Of a stretch of DNA of 64,000 bases, positions 23,428-34,065 are shown piece by piece. Position 1 is the stretch's first letter, and the number at the start of each line of letters is the position of its first letter. The stretch comes from Blumeriella jaapii (Eukaryota; Ascomycota; Leotiomycetes; Helotiales; Drepanopezizaceae): assembly GCA_009599575.1 (NCBI GenBank), contig VWND01000019.1, positions 248,001 through 312,000 of the forward strand, read 5' to 3'. The position numbers were made by a program, and so were the translations under genes. The notes under the pieces were generated by a model. It saw only the letters and a program-made list of their open reading frames with translations, did not search any database and was not told where the DNA came from.

Positions 23428-24957
23428 TCAGCCCTTGATCAGCAGCTGCTTGTCCTTCTTCAGCTGATCCACGACGGCGCGCGGGATCTTGAGCACGTTG
23501 GCCACGATGTCGGGCGGGGTCAGGGCGAGCCACTGCGTGAGCGAGATGTCGGCCACGCGCTCGCTCTTGTACAGCTCGATCCAGACGAGCGGCTCCGTCT
23601 CGGACGTGTTCTCGACGTAGTGGCCGCTGTTGTCGGGGAAGACGGCCGTGTCGCCGGCGCTGAAGTCGAAGGTGCGCGCGTTGGCGCCGCCGATGAACAC
23701 GGTCGCGCGCGCGCGGCCGGCGTGGAAGTAGAGCCACTCCTCGGCGTTGGGGTGCCAGTGGAGCTCGCTGTTGCACCTCGGTCAGTCACGGCGGGAAGCT
23801 GGACTCGAATGGCGAGCGCAGTGGCGGCCCTGGACGGCGCATCGTGAGAGAGACGTACCGGAGACCCTTGGGCTCGAGCGTCACGACGGCGGCGGCGATG
23901 GTTTTGGCGATGGGGAAGTTGCGCGAGTATATGATGGAGAGGTTCCCGCCGCCGCCGGGGATGTCGACGCTGTGGTACTGCGAGGCGTGGAAGACGTAGG
24001 AGCTGTTGCCGTAGAGGCCGGCGTCGGGGCCGGTGGGCGGGCTGGTGGAGCTGGTGCCGTTGAGGATGTACGGGTCTGGGGTTGGGATCGTGTCGAACAC
24101 GGACGCGTTGACGCCGAAGTTCTTCGCCAGGACTTCCCTGGGGGTGTGTGCAATCCACTGCATGGCAGGTCAGCGTGAGGTTGTCGTCGGAGAGAATCCG
24201 AGGAGCGTCTCGGAGCGTGGAATTAAGCGAGGCGAAGTCAACATACGTCGTCGACCATAAAGTAGTGCCACCCGCATCGAAAGCGCCGTCGTCAAAGACC
24301 AGCAGATACTCGTTCTCATCGGCCAGCCCCTGCACGGTATGCGCGCTGCCCTTGGGGAAATACCAGATATCACCCACGCCGAGCCGGTCTACCTGGGACC
24401 GGCCGTCCTCGTCGACCGCCGAGACCAGAACCTCGCCGGCATAGACGTATCCCCACTCCGCCTGTGGCACATCTGCTCAGCATCATCACACGTCGAGCCC
24501 GAGTTGGCTGACGATCGACTTACCACCCGGTGCCAGTGCAGCTCGCGGATCGCGCCCTTCTTCAAGTGCTGCTGCGCACCCGCGAGGTCGTGGCTCGCGG
24601 GCAAGTCGTTGGTGACCTGCTGGCGCGTCCACCCGCCGTTGAAGATGCGCGTCTTGGAGTCGCTGAAGCTCCACTTCAGGTTGGGCACGCTGCCGCTGTC
24701 GGTGCTCTGCGCGCCCAGGTTGTCTGGGTTCTGCAGGTCGAGCTGCTGGTTCGTTCCACCTGGCGCTCCGTTAGCCGTGCTGGCAGTCGCCGTGTTCGAC
24801 GACCGCAGAGCAAGGAGCTGGATTGCACCGACGTACCTGAGAAGGTGCTCCCCTTGCCCTTAGCATCCGATGGCTGGCCATCAGCAAACGTGGGCGAGGC
24901 CGCAGAGGCGACAGCGGCGATGCCGCACAACAGCAGCGACGCTTGAGGCAATTGCAT
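23428..24957 (-). CDS. Secreted bicupin oxalate decarboxylase (frame broken by one base)
   Basis: Members of this family split oxalate to formate and CO2 using Mn in each of two cupin barrels. Five exons: 24957-24837, 24759-24524, 24461-24247, 24157-23859, 23767-23428, all with GT-AG ends (donors GTACGT, GTAAGT, GTATGT, GTACGT). A signal peptide is clear (MQLPQASLLLCGIAAVASA). Cupin 1 has RELHWHRVAEWGY (about residues 112-124) and GSAHTVQG; cupin 2 has RELHWHPNAEEW (about 291-302) and PDNSGHYVEN, so both His-x-His...Glu...His sets are present. The third exon is one base short: its end only reads into the conserved DWIAHTPREVLAKNF if one base is added at the AAA of 24259-24261. The exon sum is 1,211, one short of a multiple of three. 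With that correction the product is 403 residues. Either this is an assembly error in a homopolymer or the gene is inactive. Confidence 0.88.
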
Positions 24958-26882
24958 CGTGAGATGGATGAAGCCCGAAGTTGCAGGACTGAGAGAATGA
25001 ATGGGCGGAAGAGCGACTGAAGAGGGATTGCGGGATTCTTGGCCTCAGCTGGTGTAAGATCTTATTTGATACTTATGTACCCCAAGCTAAGATGTTACCC
25101 AGACTAATCGATGCAGCGTACTCTCGCCCCATCCCCCACGCCGGCACTAGGATCGACAGCGTCGCAACATTTCAACCAAATGGCGAATTCGACGGCCCTC
25201 GCGCCGTTCCGACGGACTCCGGGTGCTACGAGATTACTAGAGCAGCCACTTGGACATGTCGTGGCAGCTTGGAGCAAACACTGGCCGGTCAGACCGAATA
25301 TTGTCGATTCCTCAGACATGGCCCTGCAGTCTGAACGCCAGACAGGTAGTTGTTTACTCACCTGGTCACGACTCGTCTATCTTCGTGTTGACAAATTTCT
25401 CTGCCGAATCCAAAGAATCACGGGTGTAGGTATGTCATGTACTGTAGTTTGCACGCGGTGGCGTCCTCTACAATGTCGCAATCCGACGCTTCTGGGAACA
25501 ATGCTTGGTGCTTGGCGATGCTTCCTCCGTACAAGGCGTCGACGATCCATCTTGGCACTCTGGATAGTCGGTAGGTACGTTCACTACTCGCTTAAGCGGG
25601 GTTGTGTAAGTCGACTCGCTAAGCATTGTTTACATTAGGTGAGATGGAGAGATGGGAATGTGATGTTGAAAGAAGCTCTGCGTTAGCGTCCAGGGTGGAG
25701 TCTGGGTTCTCCCAGAGTGGTCCACCAAACAATGGCCCCATCCGCCGTTCCGTTCGCCTCATCGCGCGCTTTCCCCTTTCTCCATCCAGATCTCACATTT
25801 CCCGTGTTATTAAGCAAACGGGCTTCCTAAGCCGGACTGCACTCGAATTCTCGGCAGATAAGTTTAACTTAAGAATTCGATTGTTTTGCTGTCGATGCGC
25901 TGCTAGTCTTTCGCTAACAGATCACATCGTCGGACTAGCAGACCACTGCCGCGCTGCTGGAGGGTCAAGTCAGCACCAGCCCATCCGTGCTTCTGATGTG
26001 CCATGTGGTGAATAACGTCGGTGTTGGACAAGGACTTACCTGTGGCTTACTGGGACTGCTCAGGACCTTCGTGGAAGCCCGCTTTGCCATTCATTGCTTT
26101 CAGAGTAACATGCACATCAAACTTTAGACCCCACCGCGTGTAGAGACTTTATGCTACAGAGTGGGTTATTCAGTAGCAGCATTCGAAAAGAGCACGCTTT
26201 CAGATGGGCCAGGGAAGTAGACCCTGCCATGTGTCAACCCTTACCCGTGTGGAAGTCCAGGTTGTATAACCAAAAGATCCAACATGTTCCCAGGAGTGCT
26301 AGACGGCATAAAGAGGATCTGAGTGAATTGCCGAAATCTCCAGTCTCGATTCAGTCCATGAGTCCTTGAATGGTAGTATAGTCTGGAAGTGCAATTCAGT
26401 GACGCTCATCTCTCGGTCCTTATCTTCACCTGACAGCTCACTTGTTCACCTGCTGCAGGGACTAAACCCTTAAACTTTCACCACTTCACATAGCTCGCCA
26501 ATAGCGGTACACGGTATCTTATCCTAAACAGCTCTTAGCATGCCTCTGGTACAGTACTAGAGGAAAGTTTCCTACTTACCATCTTCGTGATGGGAATGTG
26601 CCACGGTTCAGGAGATGCTTTCCTTTTCTACCTACTGGTTTTCTTGATGCATTTTTCGTCTGCAGTTGTTGCTATAAACTATCGGAATGGCGAATTCTGG
26701 TCACTTCTGTTGACTACTTTGTAAGCAGAGGTTTCAATTTCTCATCTGAGAAAGGACAGCACTGTTTCTCGATTTCAGCCAGACAAACCCCCTCCTCAAA
26801 TCGAGACGACTATCTCAAAGTTACTCAGACCTGCTCAAAGCCTCTTCACACTCTGTCGACAGCCGTCTCTAGCTTGACAATC
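24958..26882. other. Intergenic stretch, no supported gene
   Basis: This includes the upstream region of the oxalate decarboxylase gene. Overlapping short frames at 25100-25640 have no consistent coding signal. TACAGTAC occurs at 26550-26557. I see no RNA gene. Confidence 0.5.
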
Positions 26883-27230
26883 ATGTCTCGCCAGCCCATC
26901 ATCCTCGTCGCCACGGCGTCTTTCGCCTACGGGTCGCCCACGCCTCTAGAGAAGAAACTTTCCCCCGTGGGTACCTCCCCAGGCCGTCTCGTCGAGACCG
27001 ACACCGACTTCAACCTCACCGCCGAGCACCCCAAGCTTCTCGATCTTCCCGGCAACGCCAACGTTCTCGGCGACCAGTTCCCCCCCCGCGGCCTCACCGT
27101 CAACTGGGAGCAGAACGTCGCCTTCACATCTGAAGTTGTCAGTCCCGTCACCATCCTGAAGCCCGCCCCGGGCATCCAGCGTGCCAACACCCTCCGCCTG
27201 TGGAACCTCAAGGAGCGCACCATCGCCAAC
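26883..27230 (+). pseudogene. 5' fragment of a possibly secreted protein gene, unknown family
   Basis: From the ATG at 26883 the frame has strong C-ending codon bias typical of the real genes here (TDTDFNLTAEHPKLLDLPG, GLTVNWEQNVAFTSE, LRLWNLKER). The bias is lost abruptly near 27230, although the frame stays open to 27383. The N-terminus MSRQPIILVATASFAYGSP resembles a weak or damaged signal peptide. A GTGAGG at 27229 could be a donor into a short exon after ACAG near 27412, but that would run into the 3' end of the cyclase gene. I read it as a truncated gene or first exon; the family is not recognised. Confidence 0.35.
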
Positions 27231-27500
27231 TGTGAGGGCAGAGAAACTGTTGGTCTTGAGCGACAGGAAAGCTGGAGTCAGCTGGAAAGATGCACACCAC
27301 CTAAGCGAGGGTTCGCTAAGCGATTTCTCGCTTCTGTACACATCTATGGAGTAAGTGCGAGAAGGAAGGGGCTGCTAGAGTGACATATAATGTTTATTTG
27401 ACATGCAAACAGCTGCCAGATATCTTTTCACGGGATCTACAGTTTGCAAGTTCACATCTCGCCTCCCTATCCACATCTATCGATCCAAGCCATTCCATCC

Positions 27501-28928
27501 CTAGAAGATCGCCAGCGCGTTAGGGGGCGACCCGATCAGACCCGGGACGTTTAAAGGCACAGAGGTAAGGAGGAAGGTATAGCGCTTCTTCTCTGCGCAG
27601 TACTCGCTCAGGGCCTTCAGATCCCAGAGCTCACCGATCGACATGCCGAACAGGCCCAAGAAATACTGATGCAAGACTATGCGCTCGACCGGCCTCTATT
27701 AGCGCTGTTCTCTCTCTTCTCTTTCACCTCCGCAAGATCCAGGGCTTTTGAATCCGGGCATAGATAGATGGCTACGCAGAGCACCAGGAACTCACCAAGA
27801 CCATCAATGCCAGCCGGCTGTCCATCCTCCTGCAGCGGAGGGATCGTCTCGAAAGCAATCGCATCGCCCGCCACGGCGGCAAAATGCTGATCCCAGAACC
27901 AGCGCGCGCTCGCCTCGTTGCCCTCCACGCCACACGTCTGGTGCGTGCCGAGCGCGTCCGCCTGCTCCGCGGCGCTCATGGGCGTCAGCGCGTCCGTGAA
28001 GCCCGTCCGGATGATGAAGACGTCGCCGGGCTTGACTGCACGCCTTGCTCGCGGGCGACGGTCTCGATCTCGCGGACCGTCACCCGGTGCGCGGAGAAGG
28101 GCGAGTAGGCGATGCCGTTGCGGTCGGCCCAGAGCTTGTAGTCGATGAAGACGCCGCGGGCGACGAGGCCGCCGCGGCGGTGCCAATCTGTGGCGTGGGA
28201 TGGTTGGATCAAACAGCTTTTCTCTTGGGGGTGGTGTGGACGGGCCAGGACGACGTACGGTTGAGAGTGGGCAGCGTCTGCTCTTGGGCGTCCTGATCGT
28301 TGCCGAAGCTCTGAGTGAGACTCTGCACGTCAGGTTTGATGCCGTTGTAAGCGCTCTGACTCGGTTGGTGGTGGTAGTGGCCTACATGTAAGTGTTACTC
28401 CTGGTCCTATCACTCCGTGCGTTGTACTACGAAACATACACAAGCTGTCCCACTGCGAGCTACACTGCGTGTTGAAATGCACCTGTGCACATGGTCAGCT
28501 TGCGCGTGCTCCTCTAACCCACCAGCTCACAGCTCATTCAAGCAAAGCGCGGTGCATACCTCGTCGTCGAACCCGTGCAGCTTCATAGCCGGGGGCCCGT
28601 CCATAAAGCTCAACACGTTATGCGTGAGGCCCTTCCGCCCAAACCCCGGAGTGTTGATAGCACCGATGGGCCAGCTGGATTTCCCTCTTCTCTCAGCTCT
28701 TTTCTTGGCGACCATTGCTGCGGAGATAGGGATACGGGCTTACTTGAGTGAGATTGAGACGCCGTCTTTCGCTTCTGCGAGGGCGGCCTTGACGACGTCT
28801 GGCGTGAGGAGGTTGAGCGTTCCCAGGACGTCTTTCTTGCCGTCCTGGTCGAAGAGGCCCCAGGCGCAGCCTTGGGGCATGCTTTCGACCTTGGGGAGGT
28901 CATCGAATGAAGGGAGTGAATCGGACAT
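27501..28928 (-). CDS. Cyclase-family (kynurenine-formamidase-like) metal hydrolase, frame broken by one base
   Basis: Six exons: 28928-28744, 28674-28560, 28482-28440, 28381-28259, 28187-27796, 27676-27501, each with GT-AG ends. The product matches the fungal branch of the putative cyclase family (PF04199): GCAWGLFDQDGKKDVLGTLN, WPIGAINTPGFGRKGL, HGFDDEVHFNTQCSSQWDSL, the metal-site-like HYHHQPS, NHWHRRGGLVARGVFIDY, GDVFIIRTGFTDAL, TCGVEGNEASARWFWDQHFA, and a C-terminus ending NVPGLIGSPPNALAIF. Exon sum is 1,034; adding one base near 28036-28038 (CAGTC read as CAGGTC) gives 345 codons and restores VKPGDVF. The family hydrolyses cyclic or amide substrates; the substrate here is unknown. Confidence 0.88.
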
Positions 28929-29996
28929 CGTTTGCTAGATTCTCAATGTCCACTTTGAAAGACGAAGAAAAAGACAAAAACAACCCCAAAAGAGATAGCA
29001 AGAAACGGAAGTCAGCAAAACGGCGGAGATCCCAGACTCGATATATCTGATGAAGACGGGGCAAAGGGAGTTCTCGGAAGTGCGGTCGTCCTCGGTGCGG
29101 GGGAGGGAGACTAGGTGGGGAGAGCTAGAGAAATTTGACCTGAGACTTAGCCGCGGGCGCCATTCGGCCACGATGTATGTATACACGTAACTTGGCTGTA
29201 GATTTCGAATAGCACCAGGTGAGCGTTTGTCCCACGATAAAAGGAGTCAGATTCTGTGAGATCCAGTCAGCGTGATGGATCAGCGAGCGCCAAAGAAACA
29301 ACTTCTGAATAAGCGAAGATACGTAAAGGGGGGAGGGGACGGGGGAAAAGGACAAGCGAGTATCACGTGATGAAAACATACATCGTCTCAACTATTGGAA
29401 TCTTGATCTTTGCAATGGGCTGCATGGCCACATATTAATATCTGCCCACTAAAACCAGGAACCGATACTTTAAGATGCCCGGAAGACTACGGAGACACAA
29501 CTGTAGTGCGAGTGATAGGATTCGCGCTACAGCTTTGGTCTATGGCATGAAGGCATGCTATTTCGTTACCTCATCTCACTTCGCTCGGAATTGTACTTCG
29601 ATACTTACTGACACTCGCTTTCTCCCCGCGTTGGTGCTTCGAAGTGCCATGAACATGATGTGCCATTGGGGTCGGACGAGGGAAAATCGGATCGTCCCTT
29701 GAAGCGCTTCCAAACACGGACCGAGAAACCATTCAAGACCTTCTGAGCAGCCCAGATCGATAGGCCAGGGCAATAATCCCAGAGCATTGATTTTTGAAGC
29801 CTTAATTACATTTCAGATGTTCTCGAAACACCACTGATCGTTTTTTACTAGCAGTCCATAACTCCATCTTGGTGAACCATCCATAATTCCCGTGCGCCGT
29901 TTCCACCTCCCCGAACGAACGCTTGGATATCATCGCATCGAGAGAACGGTTTCCAGCACACAAACCACGCATAAGGAAGATGCGAACCCAGCGCCT
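28929..29996. other. Intergenic stretch, no supported gene
   Basis: This is the upstream region of the cyclase-family gene. A TCACGTGA palindrome is at 29363-29370. Nothing protein-coding is recognised. Confidence 0.55.
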
Positions 29997-31202
29997 CTAC
30001 AGCAGCAACGTTGATCCTAAGAGACTGCTCAGGACACTGCCCGTCCCCCAGTCCGAGCCGCTCTTCATCTTGCCGAACCAATTCGCAGCATACAGGTTGC
30101 CGAACCTCGCCTCGCGCTGGATCTGATCGTAGTTCGCCTTGAAGAAGGCCGCGATCTGCCCCTTCAGCGGCGCATCGACGCGGCCCACGCTGCCGATGGT
30201 ATGGACGAAGTCGTAGAGGTTGCGGAGCAGGATATCGCGCCACTGGATGGCATCACCAGGAGCCGTCAGCTCGCTCGCCTCGCTGAGCACCAAGCGCGGG
30301 GCGTCGCCGAAGAAGCCCGACGTGGCCGTGTCGACGGAGAGCAGCGCGGCGTCGAGGTACCTGCCGTCCCGCGTCGTCATGTACAGCGAGGTCAGCGCGC
30401 CGATGTACACGCCCGTGTTGTAGGTCAGCGAGCCGCGGTTCAGCTGGCAGTTCTTGACCGCCAGGCCGTCGATCACCATGATGCCCGTCTTGGGGTCGAG
30501 CATCACTCGCTGCAGCCAGGCGAGGGCGCGGTCGCTGGGGCCCCGGAACGTTGTCGCGTCGCCGGTGATGGCGTACAGCCAGGCGCCGACCTGGGCGTAC
30601 AGGCTCGTGGAGATGGCGTTCAGGCCGCTGTCGCCCTTGGAGCTCCAGTACACGGCTCCGTCGACGTCGCAGGTGGCCGGGATTGCGTCGTTGCGGGCGA
30701 TGCCTCCCTTGTTAACGGGCTTGCCTTGGTCGGATTTGAAGACTTGGGCGTTGGCGCCGATGGCTTTCCACTGCTTGATTGCTTGGTCGAGCGCGGCTTG
30801 GTGGCCGTAGTTTTGGTACGCGCGGATCATGGCTAGGCACCACCAAAGCTGGTCGTCGTTGAATTCGTTCACGCTTTGAGCCTTGTTCTGGCCGTCTGGT
30901 GAAGTGGCGATGGTGAGGAGCGCGGCGCCGTAGGTGTCTTGGAACCGCTTGGAGCCGGAAAAGAGATCGAAATCCATGATGTCGTGGTAGACATTGGCAG
31001 CGATCCAGCCACCAATGCCCTTCCAGGTGAACTTGTCCTTTTGGTAGAAACTGTCGAGGGCCGAGATGGCGGATGTTGCCTCTTTAGCATATTGCGTGTT
31101 GACTGCACGACTTTGGATGGTTGAATGAGAGGCCTGGGGGTTCCTCGAAGACAGGGCCGCCGCAGCGGTCAGTATAGACCGAACGCTATGAGGAATGATC
31201 AT
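29997..31202 (-). CDS. Glycoside hydrolase family 76 (alpha-1,6-mannanase-like)
   Basis: A single-exon gene of 401 residues. GH76 enzymes act on alpha-1,6-mannan backbones, in fungi at the cell wall or outside the cell. The adjacent-aspartate catalytic signature is seen in NEFNDDQLWWCLAMIRAY, and GSLTYNTGVYIGALTSLY matches the second conserved GH76 block. The N-terminus MIIPHSVRSILTAAAALSS is a plausible secretion signal, and this ATG (31202) is preferred over an in-frame start 44 residues upstream that adds Cys/His-rich, non-signal-like sequence. The C-terminus (SDWGTGSVLSSLLGSTLLL) is hydrophobic; no GPI site is obvious. The length fits the family and no frame disruption is seen. Confidence 0.92.
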   Translation of the reverse strand: MIIPHSVRSILTAAAALSSRNPQASHSTIQSRAVNTQYAKEATSAISALDSFYQKDKFTWKGIGGWIAANVYHDIMDFDLFSGSKRFQDTYGAALLTIATSPDGQNKAQSVNEFNDDQLWWCLAMIRAYQNYGHQAALDQAIKQWKAIGANAQVFKSDQGKPVNKGGIARNDAIPATCDVDGAVYWSSKGDSGLNAISTSLYAQVGAWLYAITGDATTFRGPSDRALAWLQRVMLDPKTGIMVIDGLAVKNCQLNRGSLTYNTGVYIGALTSLYMTTRDGRYLDAALLSVDTATSGFFGDAPRLVLSEASELTAPGDAIQWRDILLRNLYDFVHTIGSVGRVDAPLKGQIAAFFKANYDQIQREARFGNLYAANWFGKMKSGSDWGTGSVLSSLLGSTLLL

Positions 31203-32753
31203 GATGGCAAAGGTATGTACTGTAAGTTTGTGGTAGGTTGAACAATGTGTATTCCTGGAAGAAGTGATACTGTTGGGATGGTGATTCATATAGGGCATTT
31301 GACAGGAACAAGCGTGACTGTTATGAATGAACATTTCCAGTCACACCACAATGCTATGTAGCAAGCGATTCCTTTAACGAGAAAGCGATTGTCGTGAGTC
31401 TTGGCCTACTCGACAATAGCAGTCGAGCTGCCACTTGGCCCAGGCCTAGCCGAGTACCTCAAAGCCCTTCTTTGATTGGCACCGTCCATTGTTGAAACAA
31501 AGCAATTATTTTTAGCATGCTCATCCTTTGCGAACTGCACAAAAAACCGTTGCGAGTTTCTTTCTCAGACAAGCAGACTCGACAGGCTTTGTCGCTTGTC
31601 TTAGAAGTTGTCGCTTACCGCAGGCATGGAAGGAGGCGCGCTGCGCATGGCGCAACAAACAGTCAGATAGAACGAACAGTAACGTGCCGTCCTGGCATTG
31701 GATGCTGGTCGAGAACTCGCAAGTCCGTAAGTACACAAAGCAGAGTTATAAATACCAATGTGAAGAAATTCGTTGCAATGACGTGAGAAATGCTGGACAT
31801 CGGAACCACGATTCAATCAGACCGAATGACATTGAAGATGTTAGCCAATGGCCAGCTCATCGCAACCACGAGCAAGAGAAGAGATTGACTACGTCGGGTG
31901 CATCGCAGGTCAACTTCAATATCAAGCAGGGTCGGGTATTCGCAGAGAATGAAGCAGCGTAGACGATTTCGACGTCTCGATAGTGAGGTAGATTTAGGAG
32001 TCGAGTCTTAACAGCAGCCGCCCGTCCTCGACCAATAAAGACAGAGCGTCATTGTCAGCGTGCGTTTCGAGACGACGATACAATTAGACGCCAATGGGCG
32101 GAGAGGTTGCCTTATCGCTTCCAAGCGTCCGAGTAATCCTCCCAGTCCTCTAGTCTTTCGCGCCTGTTCGACGAATCGGATGACGGAAACAGTGTTTTCT
32201 TTCGAAACGGCGAATCCTTAGAAGACGCGCTTCCCGGCTGACGGGATCAAATGCTGTCGAGGCTTGGGGGAGTTGATACGCCTTCGCCTTACCCCGTGCC
32301 CTACCAGCCATCGTCTCGCCTCGCAATGTCAACAAACAATTGGCGAGGCGGGGCCACAGAACGACGGGAGTAACTCGCTCCTCGTCTTCCTAGATTTCCA
32401 TGGCATGTTTTCGTTATCATCAACGGACACTGACATTGGAAAAGAGTCTTGATGCGATACGACGAGGGCTGCAAGGCAGCCAAATCCAGTCTGCACAGGT
32501 GCGATTGCAACGGTCGCTGTGATGTTGATAGATTACATAGATGTCGGCAGTCTTTGGGTGCAGCCAGTGTACCTGAGCTACTTGATGGCATATGAGAGCT
32601 CAGGAGATCAAGTAAGCCGGGCGAAGATGGGAGAGCTAGTTTGGCAAATGAATCATCCGGGGACTGTAGAGATTTGAACGACAAAGGAATCCCGATTTGG
32701 CTTGGGGATCGCTTTCAACCGGATCGAGATCCTGTTTCTAGGCGCTATTTTCA
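31203..32753. other. Intergenic stretch, no supported gene
   Basis: Short open frames on both strands overlap one another and lack coding composition. I see no RNA gene and no mobile-element signature. Confidence 0.5.
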
Positions 32754-33834
32754 TCATGTCGGTGTCGCATTCGGGCGAACTTTCTCTTTCGGCATACTTG
32801 AGTTGCGCCAGAATGTCACAGGCTTCCTCCTCGTCCTATCAACCTTCAGGTCAAAAACATCAAGTCTCTGATACCCTCCCACAATATCATGATACTGCTT
32901 GCCTTCAATGCCCTTCTGGAGATCAAGCTCGGCGTACAGAATGTCCTCCTCCGTCTGCAACAACCTCATCTCTATCTTCTCGCCAGACTCAGCATCGACC
33001 CGGTACCGCCATTGTAGATCCAGATGGATCGAGGAACTCGGTAGCAGCTCGAGACGAGACTCTCAGGGCATGGGTCATGTACTTGGGGTCAGACGATTCT
33101 GAAGCAATCGCCTGAATACTCGCACTGTCGAGATGGGCTGCGCACATGATCCCAAAACACTTGCCCTCGAAGCAATGCGCTGTGGCTCTCATTCGATTCG
33201 AGGCGACATTGTTGTAGCCGACACGCCCTTTGGGCTTGACGTCGGCGTGGACGGTAGGCCACACGGCGGGCCACGTTGAGATGTGTACTTGTTCTCCTTG
33301 CGCGATGAGAGCGTAGCGCGCGAGGGGGTTCGTGTTCTCTCCGCATATCAAAGCGCCAATGTCGCCGAATTTCGTGTTGGCGACTCTGAGCCCATGGCCA
33401 TCACCGGGGCTCCAGGTCAACTTCTCGAAAAAGGTCGGCATCAGCTTGCGGTGGTGTACCAAAATCCCGCCATCGGACCCAATGATAACGTTCGTATTGA
33501 AGAGCGTAGCAGTGCTATATCTGACTTTCTCCGAGATGCCCACACTGACAACCGTTCCGGTCTGTTTTGCCGCTTCTTGGATCTCCTTCATCTCCTCTCC
33601 GTCGACGTAGATGGATTCTTGGGCCATCTTCTCGAAGAAGTGATGGTTCTGAGCGGGCGACAGCAACGAACTCCATACTGGAAAGGCTGGTATGTACGAT
33701 TCCGGGAAGACGACCAGTCTGGCGGAGTTCTTAGCTGCTTGCTTGACCAGGGAGATGCATTTGTCCGTCGTTTTCCGTGCGGAGAATGTGATGGGCGATA
33801 CGTGACACGCTGCTGCGATGAATGTGGAAGCCAT
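32754..33834 (-). CDS. Nitrilase (C-N hydrolase family), frame broken by one base
   Basis: Predicted to hydrolyse nitriles (R-CN) to acids or amides. The Glu-Lys-Cys triad is visible: E45 in LVVFPESYIPAFP, K130 in HHRKLMPTFFEKLTW and C164 in GALICGENTNPLARY. The first 281 residues (33834-32989) run into a stop just after DPSGSTMAVPG, yet the next frame continues with typical nitrilase C-terminal sequence (EEDILYAELDLQKGIEGKQY, HDIVGGYQRLDVF, DRTRRKPVTFW) to a stop at 32754. The two frames differ by one extra base in the CCC at 32999-33001. No intron of acceptable size lies between them, so an indel is the simplest explanation. It starts 232 bases from the divergent HAD gene. Confidence 0.88.
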
Positions 33835-34065
33835 CGGAGGTCTCTTACTGAGGTATTTTACAATTGACAGTCGAACACATGAATGTAGGTTGAGGTCGGT
33901 ACGTCGAAATGTTTTCTATACACCAGTCTCGCTAAACCCAAAACGCGCGGACCCCTGGACCCCTATTCTTGACGCGCGATAAGCGCGTTAAGCGCGAGAC
34001 GCCCAAAATAATGTACGAGCAGTTGCCCTCCCCGTCAGTCCCCTCGCTAATGTCAACAGTCAACA
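33835..34065. promoter_or_regulatory. Compact divergent promoter between nitrilase and HAD genes
   Basis: The 231 bases between two oppositely transcribed start codons contain GCGCGATAAGCGCGTTAAGCGCGAGAC (33975-34001 region), in which AAGCGCG occurs twice ten bases apart next to another GCGCG. The pattern is a plausible shared regulator-binding array. No TATA box is evident. Confidence 0.45.

Noticed and set aside
25100..25640. Cluster of plus-strand frames starting at ATG 25111
   Set aside because: Several frames overlap with equal quality and no motif; treated as chance.
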